The notes below the pieces were generated by a model. The model saw only the letters and a program-made list of their open reading frames with translations, ran no database searches and was not told the origin of the DNA. DNA of 64,000 bases from Cadophora sp. MPI-SDFR-AT-0126 (lineage: Eukaryota > Ascomycota > Leotiomycetes > Helotiales > Ploettnerulaceae). Below are positions 58,507 to 64,000 of this stretch, one piece after another. The number at the start of each line of letters is the position of its first letter. Positions within the stretch are counted from its first letter, which is position 1. The stretch covers positions 1,488,001 to 1,552,000 of the forward strand of contig JAGMVK010000004.1 of the NCBI GenBank assembly GCA_020747065.1, given 5' to 3'. A program made the position numbers and the translations under genes.

Positions 58507-60630
58507 TATTGAGACTAATGGATGTCATGGAGGTTGCACAGCACACACGGATCTCAATGTCTTGCTTTTGGGAAGCCATACGCTTTGGGCTTTAGAGTGT
58601 GCGCAGGTATTCAGTGAGGGATGGCGAGCAGTGTGTGATGAATGGAATTTTAGCGTGGAAATAATGAGCAATCAAACTTTGGAAAGGAAGTTCACTTGCT
58701 CATTTTGAAAGTCCTCGGTGGCTGCTTCGCAACTGTACTTGATCCGAATCCCAAGCTGCTGTGATTCACAACACTCTATGCCCCTCCCTTTTTTTCTTTT
58801 GAAATATGAATTGCTCCTATGTTTCACAAAGGTCTCAGTACATAGATCTCTCTCATTCTGGTCAGTTCCGTTCGGCTCGTCCAGTGCGAACCAGTCTCCA
58901 GACAATTTCGGTAATGATGTCGCTCATAAATCTAAAGAATAACAATGGGACCAAACACCTCGCTTAAGACTTCACTGTGTTTGGAAAACACACGACAGCG
59001 TCTCCTGATGCAACGCATCTCAGAAAATTGCAAATACCGTACCCTAACACTACTGAGGAGCACAGTCAATTCTAGAATCCAAATAAAACGATCCAGTAGC
59101 AGGCTCGAAGCAGGTCGCCCTGGTCTCTATCGCACAACTGGACTCGAATCTCCGAGAGAAAGCGACACTTCGAGTCGCTGTGGGCATGGACATTGTATAT
59201 ATGCGGAAAGTCCGCCTTACACAGCGGAAGAACAGAATTTGGAATTGAATTTTCATTTCATCTTGCTTTGTCTAAGCCAAGATTTGGATCAGGGTTGTGG
59301 AGGGCCACGGTCCCACGCTATTTCGAGGTCTTGAGATGCCAGACTTGTCTACAGATTACAGAAAGATGCGAGGATGACAACTTTCATGAAGACAATGTAC
59401 TGAATTTATTTGGATACTTTACAGTTACAAAATGTAGTACATGGAATTGCTATCTTCAAATTTGTGGTTTGGACACCTTCCTGGCTACGGTTGCATGAAG
59501 GCACTTACATTGGCCGAAAATGCTTCGAATTTGAGGGAAATTTGCGGGATGTATCTCAACCCCTTCATCTCAACGATTAGAGGAAAGGAAGACATTCAAC
59601 ACGTGGTTCAGGGCCTTTTGTAACATAACTCTCTGTGCGCTCTTTTCTGGCGATGAAAGCCCTGAAAGTACAGTGAGCAGAGCCTGCACCATTGGCCTGT
59701 GCTTACGTTAGGCGGTGCAGCCATCAATTGCCAATTCCTCTGATAAGTTGCCTTGAATTTTTCAATTCTTCCCTTTACTTTTCACGACTCAAAATATAAG
59801 CAGCTTATTCAGCTACATGGCTTCTATTCCTTTCAATTCTCTGTGGATTAATTTTCTCTTTCTCCGGCCGTTCTTGTGCCTGTCACGGAATTGTCCCAAA
59901 GCCCCATTCTGGTGGGCATGCCCCTCCTCAACCTCGCTTCAGGGACTCTGATTGGTGATCAAAATCTCGAAATTTTCAACGGATCTATATCTTCAAGTAA
60001 GAACAATCCCTTTATGCAACTGGACAGATGGCCGAGCTGGTTATGGCGCCAGGTTAAGGTTAATCTTAACAACAATCTCCTGGTCACGAAAGTGGCGTGG
60101 GTTCGGTATGTTCATATCTTCATAACTTCGATCCAGAATATCCTCTAACTCCATCCCTAGAGTCCCACTCTGTTCATGAAATTCCTGTACTTTTTGCATC
60201 TGCTTGGCTTTGTTTTTTGTATCAGAATTCTAGTCCCAGTGGGCCTCAATGGCATCGATAATATCGTTGATGAATCCATGACTGTCGCTTTTCTCTCTGG
60301 AGTGATCAGTCTTTGACGACGAAAGGTCATTTATGGCCCCCAATTCATAGCCGCCACCCATACTCATTCCAGTATGCAGCTCATGCAGGGCGCTGTGGCG
60401 CGGCAAAGCACTGTTTCAGAACCCCAGCCTCAAGCTGACACCTAACTAAAAATACACTTCATCCCCAGATTTCACTGCCCCTTTCCAACTCTGCGCAGAC
60501 AAACAATAATACTTGAACTGCGAAGGTGCTGTCAAGTCATCGACAAACCATTTCGACATAGATCCGAGACTCTAACTCCCGCATACCCCACCCGTCCCAT
60601 ATTCGCTTGCCCACCGCCATCGATATCGAC
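58507..60630. other. Intergenic, 2.1 kb
   Basis: No supported gene. Short open frames in several frames lack domains; the stretch is slightly AT-rich. The promoter of the DUF2235 gene must lie at the right end. Confidence 0.45.
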
Positions 60631-61660
60631 ATGGAAGGCAGCACTCTCAAACGAAAGACAACGTCCGAGGGGTTTGTCCTCTATCCGAACAAACGCCTGA
60701 TAGTCTGCTGTGATGGCACGATGAATCAAGATGACCAAAAAGGCCAACCGCTGACAAATGTGGCTAAAATTGCTCGATGTGTTGATGACGAAGATAGGTG
60801 GACAGAGCAAACTTATATTCAAGTTGTTCACTACCAGCCTGGGGTCGGTACAGGGACGAGTCGATGGACTAATGGGCGAGATGCTGCATTGGGTAAAGGC
60901 AAGTTTTCTAGGGATCAAGAGACTGGGAAAAAGTGCTCACAAAATCCAGGGCTTTCGAGATCAATCCGAGCAGCTTACAGTTTCATCTGCCTCAACTGGT
61001 CAAGTAAGAAAGATGAAATAGTACTCATCGGATTCTCTAGGGGCGCGTTTACCGTAAGATGCGTTGCACAATTCATCAACGACGTTGGCTTGTTGACGAA
61101 GAGCGGTTTGCGGCATCTGCCTAAGCTTTTCAGTGCTTGGAGTCATTTGAACATCAAGAACAAAAATCAGGTGGATCAGTTCAATTCCCGGTGTGATGAA
61201 CTCAAAGCCTGGGGCGAACTTGTTAAAGAGAAAGTGGAGATCAAAGCATGCGCCGTTTGGGATACCGTGAAAGCCGTCAGCAAATCACATTTCCCAGCTG
61301 TCGGAGAAATCGTACCTGGAAACGTCAAACTCGCAATCCAGGCCCTCGCACTTGGTGAAAAACGGAAGCTATTCGATCCTATGAAATGGAAGCTGGCAGA
61401 TGACTCCAAGGATCAGAAGCTCAGTCAAGTTTGGTTTGCTGGAAATCATTCGGATGTTGGGGGAGGAAACAAGGACATGACTCTCGCAAATATCACACTC
61501 GCATGGATGATTGGACAACTTACGAATCAGATTCATTTCAGCCATGAGACGTTGTGGTCTATTTCGACAACTCGAGAATGGTCGAAGCCCTCAGCCGCTA
61601 GTGATGAGAAGGATCCAGATGGTCTGATGAGACACTGTAAAGTTGTTGCTACAGCCCCTA
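60631..61660 (+). pseudogene. DUF2235 alpha/beta hydrolase, 5' part, interrupted by a transposon
   Basis: N-terminal two thirds of a fungal DUF2235 protein (domain shared with Tle1-type phospholipases). Motifs: RLIVCCDGTMNQ, YQPGVGTGTSRW, IVLIGFSRGAFTVRC (GxSxG nucleophile elbow), ACAVWDTVKAV, IQALALGEKRKLFDP, VWFAGNHSDVGGGNKD and ANITLAWMIGQL. An in-frame 57-nt intron is likely at 60893-60949 (GTAAAG...TCCAG), because its removal joins GRDAALG to LSRSIRAAYSF, the usual family order. The coding sequence runs cleanly to 61658, where a transposon is inserted at TA; the transposon end adds a few codons and a stop (ends at 61677). The start is the first ATG; the in-frame TTG at 60607 is not used. 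The continuation lies at 63520. Confidence 0.85.
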
Positions 61661-61719
61661 ACGTACTTGATAAGTAAGCTGGCCGTGCATGTAAGGTGGC
61701 CACGCCCCACCAAAACCAC
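61661..61719 (+). repeat. Left terminal inverted repeat, 59 bp
   Basis: Identical to the reverse complement of 63461-63519 over all 59 bases; the first difference is base 60 (T versus C). Contains the palindrome ACGT at its tip. Confidence 0.95.
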
Positions 61720-61743
61720 TACTTTTACCTTCTTCAACCAATC

Positions 61744-63405
61744 ATGTCTCAACGAACCAAGGCCCAATTTGCTTCTAAGGAAGGGCGAATGGCTCTTGCG
61801 ATCAATTCGTACAAATCTGGCTATTTTACAAGTCAACGAGGCGCAGCTGCTTCGTACGACGTACCAAAATCGACATTTCAAACGCGTCTTCAAGGACGCC
61901 CCTCTCGACAAGAATATCGGTCTACAAACCACAAACTCACAGCTACGGAGGAATTAACGCTCGTTAATTGGATTTTATCTATGGACGAACGAGGTTTACC
62001 GGTCCGTACGGCTTCAATTCGAGTTATGGCTATATTACTTCTCCAAAAACGGACCGGTACGGACGCGTCTTCTACGCGTACGATTGGAGTTCGGTGGCCA
62101 TATAACTTCGTCCAACGCCACGATTCTTTACGGACCCGATACAATCGGAAATACGATTACAAACGTGCTCTCTGCGAAGATCCTACGGTTATTCGAGACT
62201 AGTTCCGACTCGAATAAAATACAGTCGCAAAATATGGGATTCAAGACGAGGATATTTACAACTTTAATGAGACAGGCTTTCAGATAGGCGTAATCTCAAC
62301 TGCAAAAGTTGTTACAGCTTCTGAACGAGCTTTACGGCCCGTTACGATTCAACCTGGGAACCGTGAATGGGTTACGGCTATTGAGTGTATTAATTCGAGC
62401 GGTTAGTCGCTTCCCTCGATGATTATACTCAAAGGCAAAACTCATATCTCTTCTTAGTATCTCGACTCTTTACTATCCGATTAGACAATTGCAGTTAGTG
62501 ATAATAGCTAGACGACTGATCAATTAGGCTTAACTTAGCTTACGGACGTGTTTCATCCGTATACAAAGGATCGTACAAAGGGTGTATATCGGCTTTTGAT
62601 TCTTAACGGACACGGAAGCCACGTAACGCCTGAATTCGACTTGTTTTGTAAAGACCACTGTATTATTACTCTTTATATGCCACCGCATTCGTCGCATTTA
62701 CTTCAGCCTCTTAACGTTAGCTGTTTTGCGGTCCTTAAGCGTTCGTACGGACGACAAGTTGAAGACTTAATACGGGCCGGGGTTAGCTATATTAACAAGT
62801 CTGACTTCCTTTTAGCTTACCTTACGGCCCGTACAGAGTCTATAACTTCAAATACGGTCCGTAGCGGGTTCGCAGCTACTGGATTAGTCCCGTACGACCC
62901 TGAACGTGTCCTCTCGAAGCTCAATACTCAATTACGGACGCCTACCCCTCCTCCTCCTCCCGCGACCGAACAAGCGCCTTAGGTTCCAGAGACGCCATAT
63001 AATATACAGGAGTTGGAATTACAAGCTAAGGCAATCGGAGACTTCGTACAGCGTCGTACAGCTAGTTCTTCTAGCCCTACGGACCGTGCAATTCAACAAT
63101 TAGTCAAAGGTTGCCAAATGGCTATGCACTCTGCAGTCCTTCTCGCGGACGAAAACAAGACGTTACGGGCCGTAAATGAACGCCAAAAGAAGAAGAGAGC
63201 TGTACGGAGGTCGTATATTACTACAAGGGGTGTTTTAACAGTTCAGGAGAGCTTGAATCGATCTGTAATTGCGAATACAGAGCCTACGGGTCAGTTTACG
63301 GGTGGGGTTGAAGAGCGACGAATTCGCGCGCCGCGGACGTGTAGTATGTGTAAATCGCTCGAACACACGGCCCGTACGTGTCCACTTAATTTCAATTCAA
63401 ATTAG
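61744..63405 (+). pseudogene. Fot1/pogo-like transposase, dead
   Basis: One frame of 554 codons from ATG 61744 to TAG 63403, the usual Fot1 length, without any frameshift. Domain order: psq-type HTH (SYKSGYFTSQRGAAASYDV), CENP-B-type HTH (ATEELTLVNWILSMDERGL), DDE_1 catalytic domain (NFNETGF, GNREWVTAIE, RLLILNGHGSH, LQPLNVSCFAVLK) and a C-terminal CCHC-like knuckle (CSMCKSLEHTARTC). Internal stops start at 62200, 62215, 62404, 62455, 62482, 62509, 62536 and 62980; most sit where the family has Trp, one (62215) where it has Gln. The three family Asp positions read Asn (codons 62266, 62605 and 62713). All are explained by TpG-to-TpA or CpA-to-TpA changes. It cannot encode active transposase. 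Confidence 0.9.
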
Positions 63406-63460
63406 CCTAGTTTAATAATAATAATTTCAATTCGTTGTTGAGTTATTAGTTCTTGAAGTG

Positions 63461-63519
63461 GTGGTTTTGGTGGGGCGTGGCCACCTTACATGCACGGCCA
63501 GCTTACTTATCAAGTACGT
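63461..63519 (-). repeat. Right terminal inverted repeat, 59 bp
   Basis: Exact inverted copy of 61661-61719, followed by the TA duplication at 63520-63521. Confidence 0.95.
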
Positions 63520-64000
63520 TATCTCTTCAGACTTATGTAAGCAATTGTTTACTAGCACCAGTAGCAATTTCCAACGCGCTAACTTTCACTCACAGTACGG
63601 TCTAGAGACGAGTTGCCGTCAAGACTTATGCGAATAGGTGGCTTCGGTTCAAGAGATCCGGGGACAGATCAGATCCACTACAGCGTTCACATTTTACTCT
63701 ATCTTGGGATCGCATCGTACACCAAAGTCACAAGGCTTGACGGAAAGGGCCTGAGTGAAGCCATACCCAAAAATGACGAGAACAAGTTCGAAGCAGAGAT
63801 TCTCGAGAGATGGGCAAAGCATATCCTCTGTGCTCACATCAATCTCAAACAAGCTCGTAACATGGCCGAGACACTCTCGCCAGAAAGCTCGGTATACAGA
63901 GAACGTTTGCAGGTACAGATGCTGGACAATGCTTCGTACAATGCAGACATTCCTATTTCAGCTATCCTTTCAGCATTCGGTCGACTCAAACAGAATGACA
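63520..64000 (+). pseudogene. DUF2235 alpha/beta hydrolase, 3' part, continues past the window
   Basis: Resumes the gene cut at 61660. Counting one TA only, the frame continues through ISSDL to a donor at 63537 (GTAAGC); an intron 63537-63595 ends in CTCACAG, and the next exon from 63596 reads RSRDELPSRLMRIGGFGSRDPG and then IHYSVHILLYLG, the C-terminal pattern of fungal DUF2235 proteins (LP-LxRxGG, then HxSV). It stays open to the right edge of the window. Because the splice phase and frame match exactly, the gene was intact when the transposon entered. No independent start is evident here. Confidence 0.7.

Larger units (their letters stand above)
61661..63519 (+). mobile_element. Fot1/pogo-type Tc1-mariner transposon, RIP-mutated
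   Basis: 1,859-bp DNA transposon. Perfect 59-bp terminal inverted repeats (61661-61719 and 63461-63519) begin ACGTACTTGATAAGTAAG. Both sides are flanked by TA (61659-61660 and 63520-63521), the expected target duplication of Tc1/mariner elements. Inside is one transposase frame of the Fot1/pogo (DDE_1) type, plus strand, with eight internal stops. Inserted in a DUF2235 coding exon. The TIRs are unmutated and identical while the interior is heavily mutated. Confidence 0.93.

Noticed and set aside
1..64000. CRISPR arrays, rRNA genes, bacterial operons or prophage
   Set aside because: None seen; spliced genes and fungal families throughout make these inapplicable.

Overview
The window looks like nuclear DNA of a filamentous ascomycete (Pezizomycotina). 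Genes are split by short GT-AG introns, mostly 40-60 bp. There are two Zn2Cys6 regulators, a fused THI6-type thiamine enzyme, fungal DUF2235 and DUF3431 proteins, and a Fot1/pogo-type transposon carrying RIP-like mutations. A Leotiomycete is my guess, but no gene here proves the class. Exon borders below were read from splice sites and family conservation.

Layout: 1-2.9 kb is a graveyard of a haloacid-dehalogenase gene, a Zn2Cys6 regulator and a GRE2-type reductase, all truncated or broken. An intact Zn2Cys6 regulator follows (3.8-5.3 kb). Then comes a desert of nearly 15 kb with ordinary base composition and no convincing gene, ending at the long 5' leader of a CBM21 protein phosphatase 1 targeting subunit (20.3-22.7 kb). 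After another 3 kb gap come mitochondrial BolA (25.8 kb), a class II aldolase (27.6-28.7 kb), and a GPI-anchored Cys-rich wall protein (30.6-31.3 kb). A 2-oxoglutarate oxygenase (32.3-33.5 kb) and a tyrosine phosphatase (34.1-35.1 kb) follow. Next is a divergent pair: a ThDP-dependent acetolactate-synthase-like enzyme and a 2,3-butanediol-dehydrogenase-like enzyme (36.1-40.2 kb). A disordered protein, a DUF3431 membrane protein, an isochorismatase-fold hydrolase, THI6, eIF5 and TTI1 fill 40.5-57.1 kb. A possible small secreted protein lies at 58.2 kb. The right end is a DUF2235 hydrolase gene cut by a 1,859-bp transposon.

How genes may work together: the ThDP enzyme and the butanediol-type dehydrogenase share one 773-bp promoter and could act in sequence in acetoin/butanediol-type metabolism. 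Four metabolic genes (aldolase, 2OG oxygenase, ThDP enzyme, isochorismatase-like) carry inverted CCCCGC/GCGGGG-type boxes about 115-205 bp upstream of the start codon, which resemble paired CreA/Mig1-type sites. eIF5, TTI1, THI6 and BolA are housekeeping genes with no obvious link to these.

The most notable observation is the transposon. It has perfect 59-bp inverted repeats and a TA duplication. Its transposase frame has no frameshift, yet it has eight internal stops, and all three catalytic Asp codons read Asn. Nearly all of these changes fit RIP-type CpA-to-TpA mutation.
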